This document shows, piece by piece, positions 53,317 to 59,732 of a stretch of 64,000 nucleotides of DNA (the stretch's first letter is position 1; each line of letters starts with the position of its first letter). The stretch is from Streptosporangium nondiastaticum. GTDB lineage: Bacteria; Actinomycetota; Actinomycetes; Streptomycetales; Streptomycetaceae. Position numbers and translations under genes: made by a program. The stretch covers positions 44,102 to 108,101 of the forward strand of contig NZ_PXWG01000009.1 in assembly GCF_003011965.1 (NCBI RefSeq), in the 5' to 3' direction. Under the pieces are notes generated by a model. It worked only from the letters and a program-made list of their open reading frames with translations, was not told the DNA's origin and made no database searches.

Positions 53317-53511
53317 TCACGCTGCCGTGGTGCCCCGCTGGGTCACGTAGTCGCGGACTTCGCGCAGGTCGACCAGGGCCCGGCCGGCTTGGTCGTAGCC
53401 GGACCGTCGGACGTGGCCGCGGTGGATCCACTGGCGGACCGTGGCGGGTGTGACGTGGAAGTGGTGGGCGGCGGCGACGGTGTCGCAGATAAGGGGAGTG
53501 GTTGGGGACAC
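53317..53511 (-). CDS. Small helix-turn-helix (MerR/HTH_17-like) protein
   Basis: GTG 53511 has GGAGG nine bases upstream. The 64 residues include ICDTVAAAHHFHVTPATVRQ, WIHRGHVRRSGYDQAGRALV and DLREVRDYV, a single winged helix-turn-helix like those of excisionases and small phage regulators. Confidence 0.75.
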   Translation of the reverse strand: MSPTTPLICDTVAAAHHFHVTPATVRQWIHRGHVRRSGYDQAGRALVDLREVRDYVTQRGTTAA

Positions 53512-53536
53512 GTGCGTCTGCCTCCGCCTGGGTACG

Positions 53537-53581
53537 AGAAAGCCCCTCCGGCCGGGGGGGGAGGGGCCGGAGGGGCTTTCT
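53537..53581 (-). terminator. Strong hairpin terminator
   Basis: Perfect 17-base arms (53537-53553 and 53565-53581, AGAAAGCCCCTCCGGCC type) enclose a G-rich loop. It lies between the gene at 53668 and the small HTH gene, on the minus strand followed by TCT-rich sequence. Confidence 0.8.
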
Positions 53582-53667
53582 GGCTTTCGCACCGGTATGC
53601 GGACATACGGGGGGTGCTGCGATTGAGTGTGACACGGCCGGAGGGGATCCCCAAATACCCCTGCTGG

Positions 53668-54300
53668 TCAGACGGCTAGGGCGAGCGCTGCGCCCAGGTC
53701 GATGGCGTCCCAGGTGGTTCGGCACCACCGGCACGTGACGGTGGCCGCTCCGGGGACGTAGCGCAGGACGGCGCCGCACGCCTGCGCGGGGTCGTCGGGT
53801 GCGGGGGCGGGGCAGTGCCCGATGCGCCGGGCGCGCTTGCCGGGGTCCAGGAGCCCGGTTGCGTCGCTGTGAAGGTCGGCGATCTCCTGGGCGAAATCGT
53901 CTATCGCCAAGTGCTGTTCGACGGCCCAGGGCAGGTTGGTCCGCAGGGCGGCGGCGGCCTCGGCAAGTGGATCGGTGCGGTACGTGGGGGACGGCCATTG
54001 GAGGTGGTCGTGCCAGTCGGCGAGCCAGGTGTCCAGCACAGCCGCGGCGGCGGTGATGCGGTCGAGGATGTCGAGGCGGATCGGGGCCGGCGGTTCGGCG
54101 CTGGAGCGGGCGATGGGTCCGTCCAGCGCGCGACGGGATCCGGGGGTCAGGAGTCCATGAAGATCGTGGATCAGGTCCGGGAGGTGGTCGAGGTGGTCGG
54201 CGATCCGCCGTTCGCACTGACGGCACGCAAATCGGTGCCACTCGTCGGCCCACAGGGGGCGGTGGCAGATGGTGCAGGTGGGGCGGTTGGGGTCGGTCAT
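53668..54300 (-). CDS. Phage protein with two zinc ribbons
   Basis: The 210-residue product has an N-terminal four-cysteine ribbon (CTICHRPLW and ACRQCERR) and a C-terminal one (GHCPAPAPDD, ACG, TCRWCRTTWD), joined by a helical middle. It begins MTDPNRPTC at 54300 with AAGGAGG upstream. Similar proteins occur in Streptomyces phages next to WhiB genes; the role is unknown, perhaps DNA binding. Confidence 0.7.
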   Translation of the reverse strand: MTDPNRPTCTICHRPLWADEWHRFACRQCERRIADHLDHLPDLIHDLHGLLTPGSRRALDGPIARSSAEPPAPIRLDILDRITAAAAVLDTWLADWHDHLQWPSPTYRTDPLAEAAAALRTNLPWAVEQHLAIDDFAQEIADLHSDATGLLDPGKRARRIGHCPAPAPDDPAQACGAVLRYVPGAATVTCRWCRTTWDAIDLGAALALAV

Positions 54301-54329
54301 GGTGTGCGTCCTCCTTGCTGCCGACGGGG

Positions 54330-54524
54330 TCAGGCTGCGATCTGGGCTATGGCGTGGCCTGGGGCGATGTCGCCGGCGCACAAGTCCCGCAGCGTGATGA
54401 CGATCTCCGTGCGCCGGTGGGTGGTGCACAGGAGGGTGTCGGCGATGTGGGCGGCGGTGGCGAGGCGCTCGTAAAGGTCGTCCAGGCCGTCGTCGGTGAT
54501 GGTGGTGGCGGTGGATCTGGTCAT
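54330..54524 (-). CDS. Hypothetical small phage protein
   Basis: The 64-residue helical product begins MTRSTATTITDDGLDDLYER and ends GHAIAQIAA. ATG 54524 overlaps the WhiB stop, so it is translationally coupled to it. No family is known to me. Confidence 0.6.
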   Translation of the reverse strand: MTRSTATTITDDGLDDLYERLATAAHIADTLLCTTHRRTEIVITLRDLCAGDIAPGHAIAQIAA

Positions 54525-54823
54525 GCGGCGGCGGCTTCCGTGCGTGCGACGTGACGTCGGGAGGTGGGGCGGTAGGCGTGCTCCGCTTCGGTGCGACCGC
54601 CCCAGATGCCCCACTCCCTGTGCTCGCGGGCCCAGGCACCGCAGGTAGAGCGGATGGCACAGCCGGAGCAGACCTCCTTGGCCGCGGCGACTCGCTCGGC
54701 GTACTCCTTCGGCAGCTCTTGCCGGTCGGGTGGGAAGAAGAGGGCGGGGGCGGTCGCGCAGGGGACGCGGTACTCATTGCTGCGGGGGACGTAGGGCGGT
54801 GGGGTGATTTTGATCGGCGGCAC
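54521..54823 (-). CDS. Phage-encoded WhiB-family protein
   Basis: WhiB-like proteins bind a [4Fe-4S] cluster and interact with the principal sigma factor. The four cysteines are in VPCATAPALFFPP, EVCSGCAIRSTC (CxxCxxxxxC), and the WGIWGGR turn follows; a basic tail RPTSRRHVAR ends it. Phage WhiB proteins in mycobacteria can repress host whiB2-type functions and block superinfection; the same is only inferred here. The frame stays open upstream of GTG 54823, see the next entry. Confidence 0.9.
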   Translation of the reverse strand: MPPIKITPPPYVPRSNEYRVPCATAPALFFPPDRQELPKEYAERVAAAKEVCSGCAIRSTCGAWAREHREWGIWGGRTEAEHAYRPTSRRHVARTEAAAA

Positions 54824-55081
54824 GCGGTTCCTGTGGGTGCTTGTTGGCGGGGCGGGGCGGGGTAGAACCGGCCCCGCGGGTTCGAATGGCTGTACGGCTC
54901 CGTGTGGGGCGTTTACGGACGCCTGCCGGTCATAGGTCGCGATTGCGGGTGCGGGGCCGCGGGAGGGGCCGTTGTGGCCGTTGTTGACCTTGGTGGGGTA
55001 GAAGCGGCGGGAGAGGCTGGAGAGGTAGACGTGGAATCCGATGTGGCGGGCGCCGTCTTTCTCGCACTCCCCCGGCTGGTC
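54824..55081 (-). other. Frame with coding-like codon use but no start, ahead of whiB
   Basis: In the same frame as WhiB, the minus strand from 55078 reads QPGECEKDGARHIGFHVYLS, SLSRRFYPTKVNNGHNGPS and then loses the signal. About 35 consecutive codons have G or C at nearly every third position, unlike the other frames, which is how genes look in this genome. No ATG/GTG/TTG occurs at its beginning; AAGGA lies eight bases before CTT at 55084. It may be a WhiB N-terminal extension, a broken gene, or another rare start. Confidence 0.4.
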
Positions 55082-55487
55082 AAGGGCGGAGTTCCTTCGG
55101 GACGTGGCGGCCGGTGGCGGCGAGTAGTTCGGCGAGGGGACGGCGGCGGGTGGTGGGGTCGGCGGCGCGGATGCGCTGGGCGCGGACGGCGGCGAGGTAG
55201 GCGGGGATGTCGTCAGGGTCTGCGTCGGGTATCTCCGGGTGCTGGCCGGGGCCGTGGATGTGGCGGGAGCGGCCGGCGCGCAGTTCGCGCACCTTCGCCG
55301 TGATCTCGCCTACGGCCACGAAGGCTTTGCCGCTGTCCACGAGGGCGATGACGGCGGCGCGGGCGTCGGCGAGGTTGTAGGGGGCGAGGACGTCGTGCCA
55401 GGCGTCGGGGGTGTACTCGTCGAAGCGCTGGCCGGGGCAGATGGCGCGGACATAGCGAGTCAGGGCCACGGTTTCTTCGGGGGTCAC
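55080..55487 (-). CDS. Replication-associated protein (helicase-loader-like)
   Basis: The 135-residue helical product (VTPEETVALTRYVRAICPGQ, DEYTPDAWHDVLAPYNLADA, GEITAKVRELRAGRS, PAYLAAVRAQRIRAAD) resembles the small proteins that follow replication initiators in Streptomyces phages. GTG 55487 overlaps the initiator stop. A role in loading the host helicase is plausible only from position. Confidence 0.65.
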   Translation of the reverse strand: MTPEETVALTRYVRAICPGQRFDEYTPDAWHDVLAPYNLADARAAVIALVDSGKAFVAVGEITAKVRELRAGRSRHIHGPGQHPEIPDADPDDIPAYLAAVRAQRIRAADPTTRRRPLAELLAATGRHVPKELRP

Positions 55488-56461
55488 GAGATCAGGGCTT
55501 TCTGTGCGTCGGTCTCGGCAGCGTCTTCGGCGGCCATGCGGGCGCGGGCGCGGTCCAGGGCGCGGGCGAACTGGTCGTCGCTGGCGGCTTGGTGCCGGTC
55601 CACGAAGGGGCCGGGGAGGGGTGCGGCGGGTGCGTCGGCGGGGGTGTCGGGGAGGGCATCCCAGACCTTCAGCAGGTAACGAATGGTGCGTGGCGGGTTG
55701 GCGGGGTTCCATGCACGGCGTGCGGCGTCCACGAGCCGGTCGGCGGGGATGCGGTCGAGGTGTCTGCGGAGTGCCTCGCGGTCGCTGCTGTCGGTTCGCC
55801 ATCCCACGTGGCATCCGGCCGCGGTGAGTTGATCGGCGAGGGGTTGTGCGAAGGCGGGGACGCCGGCCGCCTCCGGCCCGGCCGGTGTGCGCTGTGGGGG
55901 GTGAAGGGGGGACTGTTCTATCCCGGTAGGGATAGAACTTGGGTCGGGACGGGTCGGGTCTACGTGCGCGCCCGCGAGGCGTCCGGCGTGACGCACCTCT
56001 TTGACCTGCGGCGCTGCCGGAAAACGGGGGGTCGAATCGGCGTCGTTTCGCGTGCGCTTCGGACGTGAAGCGGGTGTGGTTCGTGCGCGGTTCGCGTCCG
56101 GAGCAGCGGCGGTTTTTGCCGCTCGTACCTGCCGCTGGCGCTCGGCTGCTCGCTCGCGGTCGGCTTCGACGCGGGATCTGGAGGGGTTGGAGGCGAGGAA
56201 GTCGTGGACGAGGTAGTCGCCGGGGTCCGGCTGCGGGCAGCGCACGCACTCGTGCCCGGCGGTGTGCAGCAGCCCGACGGCGGACAGCTTGCGGATCTGC
56301 GGCGCGGTCCCGTACTCACGCACGACCGCCCCCGGGATGACGCCGTCCGTCAGGTGCTGACCTGCATACGAAATGACCCTCACCAGCAGCCCGGCGGCGG
56401 CGTTGCCTGCCCGGATGATCTTCGGGTGTGAGTGGAAGCCATCGTCCAGCCGCGCCCACAT
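55484..56461 (-). CDS. Phage replication initiator-like protein
   Basis: The 325-residue protein begins MWARLDDGFHSHPKIIRAGN, a winged-helix N-terminus typical of phage replication initiators (RVISYAGQHLTDGVIPGAVV, QIRKLSAVGLLHTAGHECVR). A basic linker with Ala/Arg/Pro follows, and a C-terminal helical domain (LADQLTAAGCHVGWRTDSSD). I choose ATG 56461 after GGGGAGGGG. Confidence 0.75.
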   Translation of the reverse strand: MWARLDDGFHSHPKIIRAGNAAAGLLVRVISYAGQHLTDGVIPGAVVREYGTAPQIRKLSAVGLLHTAGHECVRCPQPDPGDYLVHDFLASNPSRSRVEADRERAAERQRQVRAAKTAAAPDANRARTTPASRPKRTRNDADSTPRFPAAPQVKEVRHAGRLAGAHVDPTRPDPSSIPTGIEQSPLHPPQRTPAGPEAAGVPAFAQPLADQLTAAGCHVGWRTDSSDREALRRHLDRIPADRLVDAARRAWNPANPPRTIRYLLKVWDALPDTPADAPAAPLPGPFVDRHQAASDDQFARALDRARARMAAEDAAETDAQKALIS

Positions 56462-56500
56462 GTTCTGTTCCCCTCCCCTGGTCCTGACTGATTGCACGCG

Positions 56501-56523
56501 GCCCGCCCGGTCACCGGGCGGGC
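56501..56523 (-). terminator. Hairpin between recombination and replication genes
   Basis: GCCCGCCCGGT and its perfect complement are separated by one base. It lies five bp past the stop of the gene at 56528 on the minus strand and may reduce read-through. Confidence 0.55.
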
Positions 56524-56527
56524 GTGT

Positions 56528-56950
56528 TCACGCCGCGGGTGCTGTCTCCTCCGGCGCCGCGGTGATGCGGTAGACGGTGATGCGGTGGCCGTGCGTCGCC
56601 GGCGCCGTGCTCGGCACCGTCCGGCCGGTGGCGGTGATCGCGCCGGAGGCGGCCAGGCCGCGCACCGCGGCGCCGAGGAGGCCGTGGGGCAGGTCGTCCG
56701 GAAGCTGACGGCGGAAGTCGTTGGCGGAGAACTCCCCTTCCGTCAGGCCGTGGTCGAGGATGAGTTCCTGCACCAGGGCGAGTTGGTCGCGACCGGCCGC
56801 CGCGCGGATGCGGGCGAGGAGGCGGTTGGCGCGCCGCTGGGCGCGGAACTGGTCGAGGTGCACCGCGCCCGGCGGGGCGGCTTCCTCGGGCGTGGTCGCG
56901 GCGTCGTCCCGAACGGTGTGGACGGCGGCGGCCGGCGTGGAGCTGGTCAT
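56528..56950 (-). CDS. Phage winged-helix-like protein next to the exonuclease
   Basis: The 140-residue protein has a helical centre (DQLALVQELILDHGLTEGEF, SANDFRRQLPDDLPHGLLGA, AVRGLAASGAITATG) that reads like a winged helix. ATG 56950 overlaps the exonuclease stop. A single-strand annealing or regulatory role is possible but not shown. Confidence 0.6.
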   Translation of the reverse strand: MTSSTPAAAVHTVRDDAATTPEEAAPPGAVHLDQFRAQRRANRLLARIRAAAGRDQLALVQELILDHGLTEGEFSANDFRRQLPDDLPHGLLGAAVRGLAASGAITATGRTVPSTAPATHGHRITVYRITAAPEETAPAA

Positions 56951-57846
56951 GCTGTTGCCTTCATGTAGGTGCGGTTGGGGATGAGGGACCGGGTACTGCC
57001 GTCGGGACGCACGGACCGGGTGGCGATCTTCTGTCCGGCCGCGCGGCAGTGGCGGGCATCGCCCATGACGGCCAGGACGGCGGTGGCGAGGTCTGTTTTC
57101 CGGGCGTCGGCACGCTGGGCGTCGAGGACCGCGGACCGGTACGCCTCGGCGAGGTCCGGAGCTATGTCGACGTCACCCACCGGTTCCGGCACGCGCCCGG
57201 AATTTGGGGGCGGGGCCGGGCGCTCGTCCGCCGGCGGCGGCTCGCCCGCGGCCACGCTCCGCAGGAACTCGGCTGCCGACTCCCGCAGCACTTCAGCCTC
57301 GGCAGCGTCGTAAGGGACGGTGTATTCGCGGTAGTCCTGTCCTGCCACCAGGACCGCCACGTGTGCGACGTCGAGGCCGAGGGTGTCGAGCTGCCACAGG
57401 ACTTGGCAGCGGTAGTAGAGGGGAACGCCGCCGGCCCAGTCCTCTTCGTAGCGGCTGGTCTTGATCTCCAGCAGGGACGCCGGCCCGCCGTCGGCGGGGG
57501 TGAGGATGCGGTCCGGGGTGGCGCGCTGCCAGCCCCGGGCCCGGTTGGCCCACGTGCCCGTGGTGTGGACGGCGAGGTCCGGGTGGGTTTCCGCGAAGAC
57601 GTCGGCGATCACGGGCTCCAGGCGGGTGCCCCACTTCATGGCGACCGTTGATGCGACCGTCTTTGCCGGGACGGTCCCGGCCTTCCGGTGCCACAGGGAC
57701 GCGCGGGTCCGCCAGGGCGAAAGTCCCATGACGGCCGCAACTTCTGTGGCGGTGATGACGAGACCCGAGCGGGCGCGGTCCCACTCGGCCGTGCCCGGGG
57801 CGAAGGTGCCCAGGAGACGGGCGGCGGGTATCTGCGGTGTAGTCAT
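56947..57846 (-). CDS. YqaJ-type exonuclease/recombinase
   Basis: YqaJ nucleases are lambda-exonuclease relatives that resect DNA ends for phage recombination. The 299-residue protein has ITATEVAAVMGLSPWRTRAS, MKWGTRLEPVIADVFAE (Glu), the catalytic RATPDRIL with Asp, and the LLEIKTSRYEEDW Glu-x-Lys motif, then YYRCQVLWQLDTLG. All active-site positions are present. Confidence 0.9.
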   Translation of the reverse strand: MTTPQIPAARLLGTFAPGTAEWDRARSGLVITATEVAAVMGLSPWRTRASLWHRKAGTVPAKTVASTVAMKWGTRLEPVIADVFAETHPDLAVHTTGTWANRARGWQRATPDRILTPADGGPASLLEIKTSRYEEDWAGGVPLYYRCQVLWQLDTLGLDVAHVAVLVAGQDYREYTVPYDAAEAEVLRESAAEFLRSVAAGEPPPADERPAPPPNSGRVPEPVGDVDIAPDLAEAYRSAVLDAQRADARKTDLATAVLAVMGDARHCRAAGQKIATRSVRPDGSTRSLIPNRTYMKATA

Positions 57847-57965
57847 CGGATGTCACCCCCGCGGTGCCGGCCGCGTCGGCGGCCGGGCATGCCCTCGGTA
57901 CGGATGAGCCACGCCGAGGTCGCCCCGCCGACGAGCAGGGACCCGACGATGACCCAGGCGGTCAT
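57843..57965 (-). CDS. 40-residue membrane microprotein
   Basis: ATG 57965 encodes MTAWVIVGSLLVGGATSAWL, one membrane helix, followed by a basic tail RRRGRHRGGDIR. Both ends overlap neighbouring genes by four bases (ATGA), so it belongs to the operon. The function is unknown. Confidence 0.6.
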   Translation of the reverse strand: MTAWVIVGSLLVGGATSAWLIRTEGMPGRRRGRHRGGDIR

Positions 57966-58279
57966 GCCGCCCACCGCTCACTCACGCGACGGCCGGACCG
58001 GTCGCGCTTCGGCCGCGCCTGGTTGAGCGGGTTCAACTCCGGGTTCGACCGGGAGTCGGCCGCCTCACACGCGTCCAAGTAGGCATCGAGTTCAACGAGC
58101 CGGTAGACAACGTGGCCTTCCATGCGGAAGGACTTGGGCCCGCGGCGGCGGTGACGCCAGGTACGCAGGGTCGGGATGGCCACGCCGAGGTAGGCGGCGG
58201 CCTGCGCGGTGCGCAGGACAGCGGGCCGGATGACGTCTGCATGGGCCGCGGATGAGGCGATGACGGCGCCAGTGATCAC
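57962..58279 (-). CDS. Helix-turn-helix excisionase-like protein
   Basis: The 105-residue protein has a MerR-like DNA-binding domain (LRTAQAAAYLGVAIPTLRTW, RHRRRGPKSFRMEGHVVYRL) of the HTH_17 type and an acidic-polar tail. It is the first gene of the early operon and is divergent from the repressor. It may act as excisionase or early regulator; a Cro-like role is also possible. Confidence 0.75.
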   Translation of the reverse strand: MITGAVIASSAAHADVIRPAVLRTAQAAAYLGVAIPTLRTWRHRRRGPKSFRMEGHVVYRLVELDAYLDACEAADSRSNPELNPLNQARPKRDRSGRRVSERWAA

Positions 58280-58503
58280 AAAACCCCCCTGGGTTCAGCG
58301 GGGGCCTTGTTGCCCCCCGCGCCATCAACTTAGACAACGAAAGACAACGAAACAAGCGTTAAAAGCCATTCGATTGACATCGATGGCCCCATGGCGTTCC
58401 ATGGCGTTGCGGCGCGTTTCGACGCGTTGCAGATCAAGAGAAGGGGGACGTACTTTGACCACGACCGGGGAAACCACGGCTAGCCAACGACGGGGCAAGG
58501 ATC
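58280..58503. promoter_or_regulatory. Early/lysogenic switch region with repeats
   Basis: This divergent region has two AGACAACGA units in tandem (58332-58340 and 58342-58350) and two adjacent copies of CCATGGCGTT (58389-58398 and 58399-58408). Such repeats between a repressor and the early operon are good candidates for operators. Confidence 0.6.
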
Positions 58504-59088
58504 GTGACCGACATGCCACAAGAGCGCTGGCCGATACTCAGCGCCGCCCTGCGCCAGGAGCGGGAACGCCAGGGCCTGAGCCAGCAGGAACTCGCCGAAC
58601 GCGCCGGCGTGTCCGTGGGCAGCGTGAAGAACGCCGAGCGAGGTACCGCCCCGAAAGGTCGGCGGCCGTACACCCTGACACTCATCGCGACCGCGCTGGG
58701 CTGGGCGCCCAGTTGCGTCGACGACGTTCTATCCGGCATGCCTGCCCCGACCTCGGCCCCCGAGGTATCTGTGGTTGCACCCGTGGTGGAGGCGGAGCTG
58801 AAGCCCGCCATGAGCGGAATCGATGAGGTCGCCCGAGCCATGTACGGCGCACTCAAGTTCCAGATGGCATGTCAGCAGCACGGAGCCCCGCCGGAGGCGA
58901 TCGCAGATTTTGAGGCAGCCACCCAAAGGCTCCTCGCCTTCACCATGCGCGCGCAGTCGGAGCGCCCACGGCTGACCCAGGAGCATTTCGAGGCGGTTGC
59001 ACATTCCGCCAAGGGCGACGGAGGTCCCGAGAGCGACCGCAGCGCGGTGGACGAGGCCGTTCGCCGGTTTGACGGCGAAAACCTGTAA
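58504..59088 (+). CDS. Cro/CI-type repressor
   Basis: The 194-residue protein has an XRE helix-turn-helix (LRQERERQGLSQQELAERAG, VSVGSVKNAERG) followed by a helical domain of unknown type without a LexA-like autocleavage motif. The neighbouring ImmA-type protease gene suggests that repression is relieved by proteolysis. Start is GTG 58504 or ATG 58513. Confidence 0.85.
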   Translation: MTDMPQERWPILSAALRQERERQGLSQQELAERAGVSVGSVKNAERGTAPKGRRPYTLTLIATALGWAPSCVDDVLSGMPAPTSAPEVSVVAPVVEAELKPAMSGIDEVARAMYGALKFQMACQQHGAPPEAIADFEAATQRLLAFTMRAQSERPRLTQEHFEAVAHSAKGDGGPESDRSAVDEAVRRFDGENL

Positions 59089-59210
59089 ACCTGTAACAGG
59101 TTCGTCCCAAGCACAACCCCATTTCAAGCAAATACCACTGTAAATGCCACTTGCACGCATCTGTGTAGCCGATTCATGATCGGACGGCCGCTTAACAGCT
59201 TGAAATGGGG
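59081..59210. repeat. Repressor-ImmA intergenic inverted repeats
   Basis: Two ACCTGTAA units (59081, 59089) merge with CAGGTT into the palindrome AACCTGTAACAGGTT (59088-59102). A second, perfect 13-base inverted repeat has arms CCCCATTTCAAGC (59117-59129) and GCTTGAAATGGGG (59198-59210), 68 bases apart. The right arm runs into the G-run ribosome binding site of the ImmA gene. Confidence 0.65.
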
Positions 59211-59216
59211 GGGCGA

Positions 59217-59732
59217 ATGATGACCCATGCCTACAACCGGAAGGCCGCAACGGCACGGCTTTCCCCTGACCCCGTGTGCGCCCGCGTGCCCGAATCTGCC
59301 GGGGAGCCCTACTCCCCCTTGGAGCGGGCTGAGCAGCTTGGCCTGCACGTCCGGTACGCGGAGCTGTCCGACTCATGGGCGTGGTGGGTCCCGTCCCGTC
59401 GTCTGATCCTCCTTGCCAACCGGCTTACGGCCGTCCAAGAGCGGTGCGCGCTCGCCCACGAGGTTGAGCACGCACACCGCGGTGACGTCGACTGCCGCGC
59501 GGTTGAACACCCCGCCGCCCACATCTGGGGCCGCCGACAGGAAAGCCGCGCCGATGAGGCTGCGGCCCGTCGGCTGATCTCCACCGCTGCCCTTGAGGCC
59601 GCGATGCGCTGGGCGGATTCCTACGAAGAAGCAGCGCAGGAGCTGCAAGTCACGGAGCACATGCTTCGGGTGCGGCTCCGCCTTCACAGAAGAGACCTTG
59701 AGTGCCTGGATACATTGAGGATCGCTGGCTGA
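59217..59732 (+). CDS. ImmA/IrrE-family metalloprotease
   Basis: The 171-residue protein has the zinc motif in ALAHEVEHAHRG (HExxH) and the third ligand Glu region in QESRADEAAARRLIS, the ImmA pattern. In ICEBs1 ImmA cleaves the repressor to induce the element; the same logic is likely since the repressor gene is directly upstream. A C-terminal helical part (AAQELQVTEHMLRVRLRLHR) resembles a DNA-binding helix-turn-helix. It overlaps integrase by 31 bp. Confidence 0.88.
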   Translation: MMTHAYNRKAATARLSPDPVCARVPESAGEPYSPLERAEQLGLHVRYAELSDSWAWWVPSRRLILLANRLTAVQERCALAHEVEHAHRGDVDCRAVEHPAAHIWGRRQESRADEAAARRLISTAALEAAMRWADSYEEAAQELQVTEHMLRVRLRLHRRDLECLDTLRIAG

